A stretch of DNA of 64,000 bases from assembly GCA_949357655.1 (NCBI GenBank), contig CASHTG010000016.1:496001-560000 (forward strand), given 5' to 3'. Under the pieces are notes generated by a model that did not search any database, had not been told where the DNA came from, and saw only the letters and a list, made by a program, of their open reading frames with translations. Made by a program: the position numbers and the translations under genes. This stretch comes from Parascedosporium putredinis. Taxonomy: Eukaryota; Ascomycota; Sordariomycetes; Microascales; Microascaceae. Shown here piece after piece: positions 45,321-57,411 of this stretch (position 1 is the stretch's first letter; each line of letters starts with the position of its first letter).

Positions 45321-47862
45321 TCAGTCATCCTCAATCAGAATTGCACCTTCATCCTCAATTACAACCACATCGTCATCGAGGGCGGCGCCGGCCTTGACAT
45401 CCACCTGAGACTTCTTGGCCTTTTTCAACTCCGCCACTTCGTCATCATCATCGGCCCGCGAGCGCTTGAGAGACCTAACCACCATCTCAGGTCCGCCGGC
45501 AGCATGGACGCCATTCGACCCGTTGGTTCCATTCGTCGCTGATACCTCTGGAACGGGCTCCGCCTTTGGCTTTCGGGGATGGTTGGAACCTGGTCCGCCG
45601 CAATTCCCTTGACGGGCTTTTCATCGGGCTCCTCCCTATATCTAGGGTTAGCATGATCGAGGGGAATCCCACTGGTATCGAGATATGTGGAGCGGGACAG
45701 GAAAAGAAGGTCACGGGAAGCATACAGGTCTTGGATGACGACTACTACATTCACAAATGTATCGTCATCATCTTCGTCGACAATCGTGAGGAAAGAGTCC
45801 TTGTGGATACCAAGGTCGCTCAACTTCTTCCCCAGGTTCTCCGTCTCGTCTGGATCGTAGAGGATGCCCACTTCGTTGCTGAGTATGAATTCTTTGTCGC
45901 CGTAACCAAGGCCAAGCCGCACAAAGTCTTCCACAAGATCGTTGAGCGTGGCTCTCGACATATCGACGTAGGCGCTTGTCTGGTACGTGCTGCACACAGG
46001 GCAGTTAGGGTTTGGCGCACGAGACCGATCGCTCGCAAGGAGCCGGGCAGGAGCGAAGGGCGTTAAAAAGACCTAGATACGTAGTGTCAGCCAATGTACC
46101 CTGATTCTTGCTCCTTCTGTTTTTAAAAGGGACAGATAAAAGTAAAAGAAAATTCTCATGGGGAGGATGAGAGAACGCTGACACGCCTCAATCGCCTTAC
46201 CTCCTTGGCTTGGTCGAAATCACCCTTGAGGACCTTGAAGGCCTGCAGGACACATAAGCCCGCTACGATGGCATTCGTTGTTGCAATAGCAGGGATGATA
46301 TTGCCCGCCATCTGCTTGATATCGAACCGCGACTTTCGATCAATGCCAAACAACTCCGACCGAATATTGGCGCTTGCCGCCACGAAGTCAGAGTGTCCTC
46401 ATCGTCCTTGTCAAAGGTGATAATGGGCTGAGGGTCGTCAGGTTGCTTATTTGCCTTCATCTCAAGCACACGCTTGCTGAGGCGGTCCAAGCTGTCCTTG
46501 AACACAACTAAACTCTCCTCTAGAGACCATACCCTTTGGCCGTCGCGGAGGAGGGCGTCCTTGGAAGCGAGCGCCTCCGTAGCCCTGCTCAGGACGTCGT
46601 CATACTTGGCCCCCGTCGGAGGCTTTCTTGACTTCCACATATCTTCCATAGACCGTAACCTTTCAATGTCGGAATCGAAAACCTTGTCAAAGAGCATCTG
46701 GGGAATTCCGGCGTCCCGACGGAATTACGAATCTTACGGAGCGCCGCCGACTCTCTCCTCAGCTCCTCGATTTCTTGCGCTAAATAGTAGAGTTAGGTTG
46801 AAAAATCACGGAAGCCAGGGGCATTCACCAACACGTACCATTGTCTGCGTCAACCGTGTGATCGAATGCGGATTCATCCTCGCTGGTTCCAAAATCTCAC
46901 TATCGCGTTGAAAAGGCGTGTTAGTATACCACCCGGAGAAGCCAGAGAAGGTGGAAATGATGGAGGATAATGGCAACGCTTTCAAGACGTACTTAAGAAG
47001 GTAGCTCTTGCCCCATACTATACAGTGAATAGGTTGGCTTGGTGTGCTGCGAATTGTGCATACGGGAAACGACTTCGGTGTCTCCTTGGGGCTACAATCG
47101 TAGCAAGCGGTCACGCCCTTCTTGATAACTTGAACCTGCCCGTTGAAGCCCGTCGTACCGCTCTCGATCAACGGTACGTCTGCAGCAAGGCACATCTTGT
47201 TCACGTGTCGCCGGGCTTCAAGGTTATCCAGCGCGTTGAAAACGAGGGTAAAACCGCGGAACCACTCGACGCCGAACTGCGCGTCTTTGATGTTCGCATG
47301 GTAGGCAGTGATGTTGGCGTCCGGGTTAAACTTTTGCGCGACCTCCTTCGCAACCTACGGATTTCCGAGTATTAGGATATAGTTCGAAAATCGTCTCGAA
47401 ATTCTCAGATAAAACATACCAAAGACTTGGACTTCTTGATGTGTTCGTGTCGGAAGAGGAACTGGCGGTTAAGATTGGAGAGATCGATGGTGTCGAGGTC
47501 GACGATGTGTATGTCGCGGAAACCGCTAAGAACTAGGTTTTCAAGAGCTCGCATCCGATTCCTCCGGCCCCTACCATGAGAACCTTGGACTATGGTTTTC
47601 GGCCAAGTTAGCAAACCGTGAATTCCGATCTGTGTGCGACACACATCATCAAAGGTGACCCTCGGGTGGGTTTGCGCCAGTGCTAAAGGCTCGCGGCCAT
47701 GGCCGTCGCAAACCCGTTGTCGCAAGTCACCGATGTATGCGAAGTGGGGGTCGGCTCGAGGGCGGCCTCGGGGCAGAGAGCGAGCGTTCATACCTGATTG
47801 AGCTTCTCGTGGAGGTTTGCGCCGAGCGTCTGCTGGTTATAAAAATCACGAATGATAGCCAT
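45321..47862 (-). CDS. UBA2: SUMO-activating enzyme E1 subunit Uba2
   Basis: Catalytic half of the SUMO E1, which adenylates SUMO and holds it on a Cys before transfer to Ubc9. Exons are 47794-47862, 47420-47589, 46993-47354, 46839-46899, 46201-46779, 45726-46072 and 45321-45641. The nucleotide motif is VLMVGAGGIGCELLKNL, with DLDTIDLSNLNRQFLFR after it. The active-site Cys is about C179 (SFPVCTIRSTP), and a zinc Cys pair is in NPNCPVCS. The C-terminus has a basic patch (RSLKRSRADDDDE) and ends in VVVIEDEGAILIEDD. Five single-base breaks are seen (47538-47541, 46891-46894, 46700-46703, near 46389, 45575-45578), each one base short. Correction makes 638 codons with every splice in phase (637 aa). 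The small exon 46839-46899 encodes NEIFGTSEDES. Confidence 0.92.
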
Positions 47863-48959
47863 CTTGATCACTGGTGGCGCGAGCCGGTCGATGTTAGGGG
47901 ATGGTCGGATGCACATTCGGTGGGGAGAAAGGGGGATTAGACAAGTCGAGAAAAGGGTCAGCGATGCGCGTGTGAGGTGTTGTGGAAAACGAGGCGACCG
48001 ATTTTTGGCATGAGGTTGCCAAAGGAATGTGCAGTGCGGTGCGACGCGGCGAGGCTGCCAGGCTCAACGTGACGATGGGCAAAAGGTTTGAAATGGAAGC
48101 TTCATGTGGCTTGATACTGGATCCACCATCCCAGTTGGTTACGCAGTGACTTTCAGTGACTTCTGTGGGGCTCGAGAAACCTCTTCTTTAATGGGAGATC
48201 CAACCTCTTGTCTGTGTACTATCCTTGTTCACCCTAGCCTCTCAACTCCCAGAGACACTGAATGCCTTCTGAAGACCAGTCACTTCCAGCGCTCAAAACC
48301 TGCTCAGGAATTGAATTGATCAATCAGATGGTGGGTCATTCCAGAGGATATTGATCCACCTCCACGACAGCCTCTGTCCAACCCCAGCCAGCCCTTGCTC
48401 GCATGATTCGATCCGAGACATCTCGCCATTCAGAACCTCGAGGACCGCGATGACCTCCTCCTCCTTCTTAAAAATCGCCAGTCATCCGCCAGATTCGGAT
48501 GAAAGCTGGGATGTGGCGGTATGAAGCCTTTCCTCAAACGACTGGCCTGTTCTTTCCACCTTCTACCAATTAATGGGTTTCAGATGGACAGGACCTGCCA
48601 ACTGAGAGGGTTTGCTTCAGAGCACGGCACACAAGCACAGGGAGCTTGGTGGACTCATTCGAGGCTTACGTAAAGGGTGCCCCTAACCTCTTTGATGGCC
48701 ATATGCTTCGGTGTAGAATGATAATAGACAGGCGGGACTAGGAAGATAATGCGATAATGCCTCCCTTTTATTTTTAACCAAAAGAATCTTTCGGCATCCA
48801 ACTACTTGGGTGTATCTGTAATCTCGGAGAATTCTTCTCCTCCAAAGGAATTGGGCAGACGCCACTCATTGAGAAACTTCCTTTAGCTTCTCCTTCACCT
48901 TCACCTTTGGTTGCCCCCTTCCCCCACCATAACTAAGAGGCAAGGGCACAGTCGACATA
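47863..48959. promoter_or_regulatory. Divergent intergenic region UBA2 / QNG1
   Basis: About 1.1 kb between two gene starts. No other feature is recognised. Confidence 0.45.
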
Positions 48960-50353
48960 ATGTCCGACGATGAAGTCGACCTTGAACTCTTGGAACTTTT
49001 ACGCCAGCACGTTCAAGGCAAGCTGAAAGTGAGCGATGAGCCGGAAACAGAAGTTCTCGACGGCGCAGAGTATATATATGACAACTCCATCGATGTAGCC
49101 CTCGACATGAGGGCGTGCAAGCAGGCCGCCAGCAGCATCCACGCCCTTATGCAGCAAAAGTCTTATTCCACGTCCACTTGGTCAGAGCATGTTCTTCACC
49201 CGAAAGAGAAGGATGCTTCTACGCTGGCTTTCATTTTCACAATGGATCTTTTAAACTTTTCATTCTGGTCTGAGCTACCCGAAGAGGAGAGGTTCGCTGT
49301 AGAATACCAGGGACAGGTCTGGACGGGTTACTGGAGCTTGGTTGCGTCTCTGCAGAGAGCCCTAGAAGAAGGTTGGTTCAAGAAAACACAAGAAGGGGGA
49401 CGGCGTCGTTTCTTCTTTCTCCCACCCGGGCGCTGTGGTGTAAGCGGCGTGGACCTCCACTAACGTACGTCACTCTAGGAATCCCAATCACCAGCTCAGA
49501 TTTCTGGCAGAACGAAGACGAGTGTACACTAGAAGTTCTCAAAAACGTCTTCAGATCTACTACAACAGAGGAAGAGATACCCATGCTTGAGGAGCGCCTC
49601 GCCTGCTTGCGTGAAGCCGGGCAGGTATTGTATGAGGTATGAACAGCCCTTTACACCCGCACCGGTGACAAGCTATCCCCCACCTACCTTTTCTCCTACC
49701 GTCATCGCATCCGCGCCGGACATGTGGTTCTGACGCAACCTAGAAATACGGATGCAGCTTCGAAGAACTCGTGTGGTCGGCCAACGGCTCTGCTGCCGGC
49801 CTCGTCAATATCCTTGCTCGTGACTTTCCTTGCTTCCGGGACGAGTTCAAGTTTGAAAGCCGCCGGAAGCCAGTCCGCCTCTTGAAACGCGCCCAGATTC
49901 TTGTAGCAGATTTATGGGCCTGCTTCGATGGCCAGGATTATGGCGACTTTTACGACATTGGGAAAATCACAATGTTTGCCGATTATAGAGTCCCCCAGAT
50001 CCTCCAGTCCATGGGCTGTCTGTATTACAGCCCGTCACTCATGTCTACAATCAAGCACGGCAAGACGATCAAGTCTGGCTCCTACTGGGAATTACAGATA
50101 CGTGGTATGTTTGTCGTACCCTCCCTCTCAGTTGCTCACTCCAGAGGGAGAGAATAGTCGTATTAACTCGTTGTTTAGGATGCAGCATCTGGTGCGTCGA
50201 GCTGATCAGGAGGGAAATTCTCAGGAACCATCCGGATGCCCAGGTCAATGCAATTTTGATTGACTTCTTTTGTATGATACCATTAAAGAGCGAGAGAAGA
50301 ATGGGGAGGAGGGCATCCTTGCCCATCACAGGACTAGAAGTATCTGGTATTAG
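48960..50353 (+). CDS. QNG1: Queuosine 5'-phosphate N-glycosylase/hydrolase (Qng1, DUF2419)
   Basis: Salvage enzyme that releases queuine base from queuosine 5'-phosphate so it can be inserted into tRNA. Exons are 48960-49371, 49479-49636, 49744-50104 and 50179-50353. Family landmarks are FTMDLLNFSFWSELPEEERF, GYWSLVASLQRALEEGIPIT, LWACFDGQDYGDFYDIGKIT, MFADYRVPQILQSMGCLYYS and the C-terminal HRTRSIWY. One T is missing at 50268-50271. With it restored, IDFFLYDTIKERE runs straight to the terminal motif and the protein is 368 aa, the usual length. The acidic N-terminus (MSDDEVDLELLELL) gives no targeting signal. Confidence 0.92.
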
Positions 50354-50746
50354 AGGGAGAACATAGGGCGGGCATACATAGAAATTCAGCCAGCCGAACT
50401 AGGTTCGTCTGGGAAGGAGATAGAAGAGAAAGTTAGATTTTCATTGCTGCGCCTAGTACCCGAAAAAGACGACGCCGAGAAGAAAAATAACCCTCCTAGC
50501 TATTTTATAGACTGCCGGGATACGGCATCTTAGCATAAGAAAGAAAAAAGGCGAGAATACATTTGATATAAAAATCCGAAGAACCATGGCCGAGAACGCC
50601 TCGCAACCTTCCACCAATCATTACAGAAAGAACATGACACTAGATCGCCACCCATAGATATGCTCAAGCCTCAGAAGTTATATGGCCCATGATTTGATCC
50701 ATACACGACATCTCGGTTTCGCGTCCTGGGCGCCTCTTCTGCTCTT
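50354..50746. other. Convergent 3' flanks of QNG1 and POLD4
   Basis: About 390 nt between stop codons. Nothing recognised. Confidence 0.5.
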
Positions 50747-51492
50747 TCAAAGGACGGCAAGAACCTCAATGGGAGGGTTGAGGCCGAGCCGCTCAGCTCG
50801 CTTCCATCGCTTGATCCGGTCGATGCCGGTGGAAGGCTAGTTGAGATGTTAGCTGGTTATTACACGACTTTCTTGCGAATACAAGTCCGGCCCAAGACGG
50901 TACGGCTAGTATTGGCTAGGTATGCAACTTGGCGAAAGGGGGCACTTACTCCGTACTGAGACGAAACGTCAAAGTATCTCAGGACCTTCTCCGAGACAGT
51001 CAAGCCCTCCTGGTGCACCGGAACGGCAAGCCTAGCGCTCTGGATCCCGATCCAGTACTCCTTGATTTCAGCATCCTTCATTCTCTCCGCCAGCAGATCG
51101 GACTCATCCTTTTCAGCGTCCGCCGGCACAGCTGGCTCGGGGTCACTAACTGTTTGAATGGGACCGACTTCCAGCTCTAGCTTCTCCTCCACCTCGTCCT
51201 CTACATCTCCGTCTTCTCCCTCTTCTTGTTCCTCTTCCTGTTCCTCTTCTTCTTCTTCTGTGCTATCGTCTTCCTCATCGCTAGAGTCATCCTTTACATG
51301 CTCAAGTTCGTCCTCGGTAGGGCTGTGCACCACCTCTGCCTTCTTTGGCGCTGGGTCGGTCAAGACTGCCTTCTTTACGTCTGTGGGCGCGGACGCCTTG
51401 GTAACTCGTGTGGCGAAGCTAATTGTCGACTGGCCTTTTTCGGGCCCAGGACGAGCACGGCTGCCACCGGTTGATCGTCTTGGGGCGGGCAT
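50747..51492 (-). CDS. POLD4: DNA polymerase delta subunit 4 (p12/Cdm1 type)
   Basis: Small accessory subunit of replicative DNA polymerase delta. Exon 1 (50950-51492) begins with a basic region and a PCNA-box-like GQSTISFATRV. A very acidic tract follows (many Glu and Asp over about 35 residues). The conserved domain is EYWIGIQSARLAVPVHQEGL, then TVSEKVLRYFDVSSQYG. Exon 2 (50747-50836) ends the domain with STGIDRIKRWKRAERLGLNP and PIEVLAVL. The intron (50837-50949) has a GTAAGT donor and a CTAG acceptor. The plain open frame skips exon 2, so the real C-terminus is only seen after splicing. The product is 210 aa with no frame break. Confidence 0.92.
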
Positions 51493-52058
51493 CGTCGGTG
51501 ATTTCTAGAGGGTGGTGGCGGTGGAGGGGTAAATAACTGAAATCGAAGATTGGAAATTTGGATGTGGAAATATGGGGCCTAGGAAGTGCTAGGAGTGTCA
51601 CTAGTGTTGTAAAAGGATGATTATGTATTATTGCAGTACCGGGACGAATTGTTCTCGGTAGTATGGGGTCATAACGAGATTGTTCACGACGGTCTTCTTG
51701 GTGTGAAGTAGGCGAGAGATGGACAAATGAAGGTGAACTGATGGCAACATTGGCGGGGCAACGCGACCTGGGAGCGTAATCACGTGGGCGCTACCCATTG
51801 AACCCGGCGGCGTTGCCCACCTCGCTTTCAATTTTACAGAAGGTCACAGGCCTCGCACTGAGAAGTCCAAGCGAATGGATGATTCTTGGACTAATGAAAT
51901 ACTTTTGGTGGTAGGTGTTAGGATCAAGATTTTTTTCTTTTCTTTGCTTCCTCTTCCTCCTGCTTCTTGGCCAATATTAGGTGTAGGAGAAGGGGTTTAC
52001 ATGAAGGCTTTTGAGTTCTGTTCTTCTCTCCACCCCTTCCCACCTAACCTCTCACCAC
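51493..52058. promoter_or_regulatory. Intergenic region between POLD4 start and SKI8 stop
   Basis: About 570 nt, tandem genes on the minus strand. No separate feature is seen. Confidence 0.5.
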
Positions 52059-53246
52059 TCAGGCACCAGTTGCCTCCCTGTAAAAGGAAAGACTACGGTT
52101 TGCCCCTGCTGTGCAGAAGAACTCGTTCCTTCCCGTCTTGGGCAGCCATTTTACAGCCCATACAGGCTTATCCGTCTCGCTGTGTGTGGCAACACAGACC
52201 TTGCGCTCGATAGACCACACCTTAGCCTTGCCGTCCATGGCACCGCTGAGGAGGAATTCTCCGCTGTCATTCCAGTCCACAGAGGTCACCCACGCGGAAT
52301 GGCCTGTTAGGTTAGCTACGTGTTCTCCGTGCTGCATGTCGTAGAGTGCAATTACTGCCGCATCACCGGCCGCGGCTAGTCGAGTCGAGCCTGGTGAGAA
52401 CGACACCGTCCTAATCGCCTTGGTCAACCCTAGAACCGTGTTAGTATCTGGATACACAACTTTTGGAAAGTACGGGAGTGGGCCATGTGCATCTGTTAGG
52501 GCCGACGTACCCGTCAATGCGTGGACAAGGCGCCCGCTATCGTTGTTGAAGATGTAGACGGTTCCGTTTTGGTGACCGCTTGCTGTAAACTTGCCATTGC
52601 CGCTCAAGTCTACGCACATACCAAAGCTGCCAGAGCTTCCGGTGCTAGTCTCGTACTCGCGGATAATCTTAGGGCTTCCTTTGTCGACAACGTCCCAAAC
52701 AATCACTCTCCCATCCCTCGTCGTCGTGGCGAGGAACTGGCCATTCTCGTTGAGGGCGACGGCCCAGATAGACGCATCCTTGACGGCTCCTTTGGGGATC
52801 TCGGAGTGGCTAGACCACTCCCCGGTGTCTGCGTTAACAGCCCACACCTTGACCTCCCCCAAACCCGGAACTGGCAGCTACTTTGCCGTTTCCGGATGTG
52901 CAGAGATGGTGGCAGCCTAGGGAGTGCGCAGCGCTGATGGTCTGAGTGAGCGAAAAGCTGGGGGTTGTTGTTCCGTGGACATGGATGCTAGAGGAGCCGC
53001 TGGCCGAAAGGATGCTCTTTTGTGTCGCCGCTAAAGCGAATATGTCGGTAATGTGCGCTGGTGCTAATTAGCGGATGGGTTTGTGAAGAGGATGCGTAGT
53101 TGGTATGACAAGGCACCACGGCGGGGTAGCAGCGCAAACTTACCATTGTCCACAGTATGGGCTGTGAGATATTGTTTTGACTGTATATTACATGTTAGAC
53201 AGGCGACCCTTGAAAATAGGGATAATCATTGAGTTTCGAATACCAT
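52059..53246 (-). CDS. SKI8: WD40 protein Ski8 (Rec14/Rec103)
   Basis: WD-repeat subunit of the cytoplasmic Ski complex, which feeds mRNA to the exosome. In fungi it also helps start meiotic recombination. Exons are 53244-53246 (the start codon alone), 53144-53180, 52511-53063 and 52059-52429. The first coding exon is only ATG, followed at once by a GTATTC donor. The next exon gives SKQYLTAHTVDN, matching the family N-terminus. WD repeats follow (DASIWAVALNENGQFLATTT, TASGHQNGTVYIFN, GHSAWVTSVDWNDSGEFLLS), and the C-terminus FCTAGANRSLSFYREATGA is diagnostic for Ski8. One frame break lies in a C run at 52856-52860, best read as one extra base. The product is about 320 aa. Confidence 0.9.
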
Positions 53247-53776
53247 GGCTGCCACGCTCTTTTGCGTCCTACCGCGAAGTGTGGGTGGTGGATGGTTAAC
53301 AGGCAGGCAGGTCGGTGATGTCAAGCTTAAGTGGCGTTGAAAAAGTGGTGGGGTTGAATGGGGACCTCTCAGCTTCATCATCATTCACAACCGCAACCCA
53401 ATCCTAACACCACAATTTACCGGCACTGAAGATTGCCAAGTTTGAATTTTAAAAAAACGCAGGGCCAGCAGCTCACTTAATTTTTCTTGGATGGATGCTT
53501 GATATGATTGTTTCTACTTCTTCAGTTGTCGTCACCTTCATGACAATGGGGAATACTTTCCAGTTATCTTTTGCCATCACAAGTCGTCACGAAAGAGGGA
53601 GCATCGTCTGCACCAAACAGCCAACTTCTTCTAAGATTCTACAAGCGGATAGTGTTACATTTATTTTATGCCCAAAACGCCAATGATGTACACCAGTGTC
53701 TAATCTGGAGAGAGATGCAGCTTAAACACTTATACACGATGAGCCTTGACGAGCTCTAATCCCACTCGCAGCGCCC
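53247..53776. promoter_or_regulatory. Intergenic region between SKI8 start and bL32m stop
   Basis: About 530 nt. No separate feature is seen. Confidence 0.5.
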
Positions 53777-54260
53777 TCAAACAAACTTTCCGCTCGAGTT
53801 ATCTTCCTTCCAGACTTGATGTATCCCTAAAGAAAGACATGTCAGTTTTAGATCTTGCGTATTTTGCGTATTCTGGACCGGCAGGTAACCTACGTTCCAT
53901 GCAGTGCGGGCACAGGCGGTGCATCCGCTTCGTCTGGCCGCAGCCAGGACACCTGCACAGGGAATTGACGTCCTTGAGCGCCTTTCCTGCCATCTGTCGG
54001 TGTCTCTTCTTGGAGTGTGAGGTCTTTTTCTTCGGAACCGCGCGGAGGATCGACTCCCAGATGTCGCCGAGGAGGGTGGGAAGGCTAAGCTGGATGCCGG
54101 GAAGACCGAGCGAGAGGGAGGAGTAGCGGGTGTGTGACCTCCTGGGTGTAAAGGTAGCCCATCTCGAGGAAGATAGTATTATGGGAGCCGAGACTCTGGG
54201 AAGGACCATAGATGCGAGGCCGGGGGCCATTCGCAGTTGTTGCGCCGCGGCGACAGCCAT
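53777..54260 (-). CDS. MRPL32: Mitochondrial large-subunit ribosomal protein bL32m
   Basis: Zinc-binding protein of the mitochondrial large ribosomal subunit. Yeast bL32m is matured by the m-AAA protease. Exon 1 (53894-54260) gives a presequence (MAVAAAQQLRMAPGL onward), then VPKKKTSHSKKRHRQMAGKA and the zinc ribbon CRCPGCGQTKRMHRLCPHC. Exon 2 (53777-53826) encodes IHQVWKEDNSSGKFV. The intron 53827-53893 has a GTAGGT donor and a TTTAG acceptor. Phases fit (139 codons including the stop, 138 aa), and there is no frame break. The open frame that ignores this intron ends in unrelated residues. Confidence 0.92.
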
Positions 54261-55092
54261 TGTGGGTAGTGGAGGATCGAGCTGGTCTCCTGGAGACAAA
54301 ATACAAGTCTGGCTCTTGGCTTCGTGGATTTCGGTCCGTTTAGCGAGTCTAGATGGGCAAGGCGCTGTCGAATCCCCTATAATACCCAAAGCGTAAGAGA
54401 GGGGAGACACAGGACAGCTCGGGGTGATTCCAAGAAAGATAGCTGGCTATGTCAAAATCAGATGGCAAAGCTCCCCAGCAGACGATTCGCGAGGCTCATA
54501 CTTTTCACGCGCGATGCATCAAAATTATTTCAACAGCCGAACTTACTCCGACACATCCTGGGGGAATTTGCGCACAGCGGTACGTACCTCAATTTTTGGA
54601 CAAGTTGAATTGCGCTCCAGGAGAAGAAGCCAATCACCGAGGGGTTGGCGCACAGACCAAGGGTGGACCAATTGGCACTTGCGACTGGGCCCCTTTTCCC
54701 CTTTCCCTTCCTAACCCCCTGGCCGCCAATCCCCAGCCCAAATGACAGGCTGGAAAATTATTGCTGGTGGCAGGTGCGTCTCTTGCCAAATGAATCCTGT
54801 GTTCCTCATCAGACCGGACCAGAAGTAAAAAGCATCACCTTCAACCGTTGAAACAAACCCTCTCGGCTCATTCATCTGATCTCCCTCTTTGTTGTCCCCA
54901 GGGCATCTGCCATCTCCAGTTCTCCTTGCTGCTTCTTTGGCCCCTCTTGTTTCCCCCGACAAAGACACTCTCCATTTTTAGTTCGGCTTCTCGAGGTAGA
55001 GCCTAATTCGCACCGCCGGACCCCGTTGAATTTATCTCCCTGACCGACACGCCCTCAATTGACATCGCCGAACTGTTTCCCAAGCAGCAACA
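54261..55092. promoter_or_regulatory. Divergent intergenic region MRPL32 / CDC10
   Basis: About 830 nt upstream of both genes. A pyrimidine-rich stretch around 54870-54960 precedes the septin start. No other feature is seen. Confidence 0.5.
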
Positions 55093-56385
55093 ATGGCCTC
55101 TACCACTATCTTCCCCAAGAGCCATGTCGGTTTCGACAGCATCACCTCTCAGATTGAGCGCAAGCTCTTGAAGCGCGGCTTCCAGTTCAATGTTATCTGC
55201 GTTGGTACGAATTGCCTTTCCCATCTTGAGCCTTCATCCCTGGCTTGCGATGCTGTCCCCCTCCCTCCCTCGCGTTCGTTCGTCCATGGACGATGACCTT
55301 TGTCCGCGTCGCCTTCTTCAACATCTGTATATGGTAGTGAGTAACTAATCCTTTTGTCTGTTTAGGTCAAACCGGTCTCGGAAAGTCGACTCTTATCAAC
55401 ACCATGTTCGCCTCTCACCTTATCGACTCCAAGGGTCGCATGCAGCCCGATGAGAGCGTTCGCACCACCACCGAGATTGACTCTGTCTCTCACGTCATTG
55501 AGGAGAACGGTGTTCGTTTGAGGCTCAACATTGTTGACACTCCCGGATACGGCGATCTCGTTAACAACGACCGCTGCTGGGACCCCATTGTCAAGTACAT
55601 CAAGGACCAGCACTCCGCCTATCTCCGAAAGGAGCTTACGGCCCAGCGTGAGCGATATATCCAGGATACTCGCATCCACTGCTGCCTCTTCTTCATCCAG
55701 CCTTCGGGTCACTCTCTCAAGCCCATTGACATCGTCGTGTTGAAGAAGCTTTCCGATGTTGTCAACGTTGTCCCGGTCATTGCCAAGTCCGACAGCTTGA
55801 CCCTCGAGGAGCGTCTGGAGTTCAAGGAGCGCATCAAGGAGGAGTTCGCTTTCCACAACCTCAGGATGTACCCCTACGACAACGAGGAGTTCGATGACGA
55901 GGAGCGTGGCTTGAACACTCAGATCAAGGTATGAACCACCCATCAAGTTGTTTTCCTCCACTCTTTCTTTTCCATGCCTTGCTTCCCCTCTTTACACGGA
56001 GCGAGGGTTGGAACTGGACATGTAGAACCACATTCTGACTATGCATACATAGAGCCTCATCCCCTTCGCCGTCGTTGGATCTGAGAAGTCCATCATCGTC
56101 AACGGCAAGCAGGTTCGGGGTCGCCAGAACCGCTGGGGCGTCATCAACGTCGAGGACGAGAACCATTGCGAATTCGTCTACCTCCGCAACTTCCTTCTCC
56201 GCACCCATCTCCAAGATCTCATCGAGACCACGTCTCAGATCCACTACGAGACCTTCCGCGCTAAGCAGCTTCTCGCCCTCAAGGAGAACTCTGCCCACAG
56301 CGCCGCTGGTTCTCGGCCAATCAGCCCCGCCGCTGACCGTGAGCTTTCTCGCAGCTCGCAACGGATGACGATGAACGGATACTAA
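55093..56385 (+). CDS. CDC10: Septin, Cdc10 group
   Basis: GTP-binding septin of the Cdc10 group, a central subunit of the hetero-oligomers that form filaments at septa and hyphal tips. Exons are 55093-55204, 55366-55928 and 56053-56385. A short polybasic start (HVGFDSITSQIERKLLKRGF) precedes the P-loop GQTGLGKST. Switch II is DTPGYGD, and the specificity motif is AKSD. The septin unique element follows (WGVINVEDENHCEF). There is no long C-terminal coiled coil, as is typical of Cdc10. All phases fit with no frame break (335 aa). The P-loop is split by intron 1 (55205-55365). Confidence 0.95.
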
Positions 56386-57056
56386 GCTTCGGTGGGAACG
56401 CGGTTGATTGCTGAGCAACTCCGCTTGCTCGGGCTGCCGAGGACCTCGTGGCTTACCTCGTGAAGTCGGCCAGCCATCTTCCCCTTACGACCCCGGATCG
56501 AAGTTGTCATGGTTTATAGCGAAGCGAACTCTTCTCGAGACTAAAATTTTTCGTTGATTACAAGATATACCTGCTGTCTGATTTTTCTTACCAACCCTTT
56601 ACGTGGATAGGCTCTGGGATAACGGCAAAGTTGGGGCGGGTGAGAACGGTATTGCTCTCTAGACATGGAGACTGTCGTGGTAGGGGTACCGGGACGGTAG
56701 GGTCCCACTAATTGAAGGAGGTGGTCGCCAGGCCTCTCTCCCCGAGGTCGTTGGGTGTCTTTTTGTTTAGATTTGTACGTCGATTAGAACGGGGTGCATT
56801 TCGGCCCTCCCTCCCCACCTCTTTGGCTCGCTTCTCCTTTTGGCACGAATTCCTCGCTTCTTCCCACGCTTCGTCTTAACCCCTTTCTTCCTTCTACTTT
56901 GATTTCTTTATTTTCCCTTTTTTCTACTCTTTTTATCGGTTTCCCCGTCATGAAAGAGGAGGTTGATCGCTATTTTCTTATGTTTTAATTAGTTCGGTTA
57001 CCCCTCCGGGCTCTAATAGCAGAGTTCGCTTCGATACCTAGTCAACGCAGTAACTG

Positions 57057-57099
<43 letters not shown>

Positions 57100-57411
57100 C
57101 TCTGTCCCTCTTGCCCTTCGCCTTACTGATTTCATCCCTGCCGCCCTTAGCGGGCCTTGGACTTTGTCATCGATGAGAGATGTCTTCTCGAACATTAACC
57201 CAAGAAATGCTTGCTTTTGATTTATGTGTGATTACTTCTAAACCGCCCTCTAGCCTATTTTATAATCGCAATATTCCGTTAAAATTCCTGCTTAGTTCTC
57301 GTTCCCTCCGAGTTCCCAAGGTCGAAGAGGAAAAGCAAGAAAAAAGCCAATGCTCCATTCATAAATCGTCTAGTATACCCACCCCCTCGTTCCAACAGCC
57401 GTAGGCACCGT
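56386..57411. other. Convergent intergenic region with CT microsatellite
   Basis: About 1 kb between the CDC10 and GUK1 stop codons. It contains the (CT)18 repeat listed separately and pyrimidine-rich sequence at 56790-56950. Confidence 0.5.
57061..57096 (+). repeat. (CT)18 microsatellite
   Basis: 36 nt of uninterrupted CT. Located in the 3' flank of CDC10. Confidence 0.95.

Noticed and set aside
30495..48000. Secondary-metabolite cluster (ketoacyl reductase, demethylase and phosphatase close together)
   Set aside because: No PKS, NRPS or terpene synthase core, and each gene belongs to a separate housekeeping pathway.
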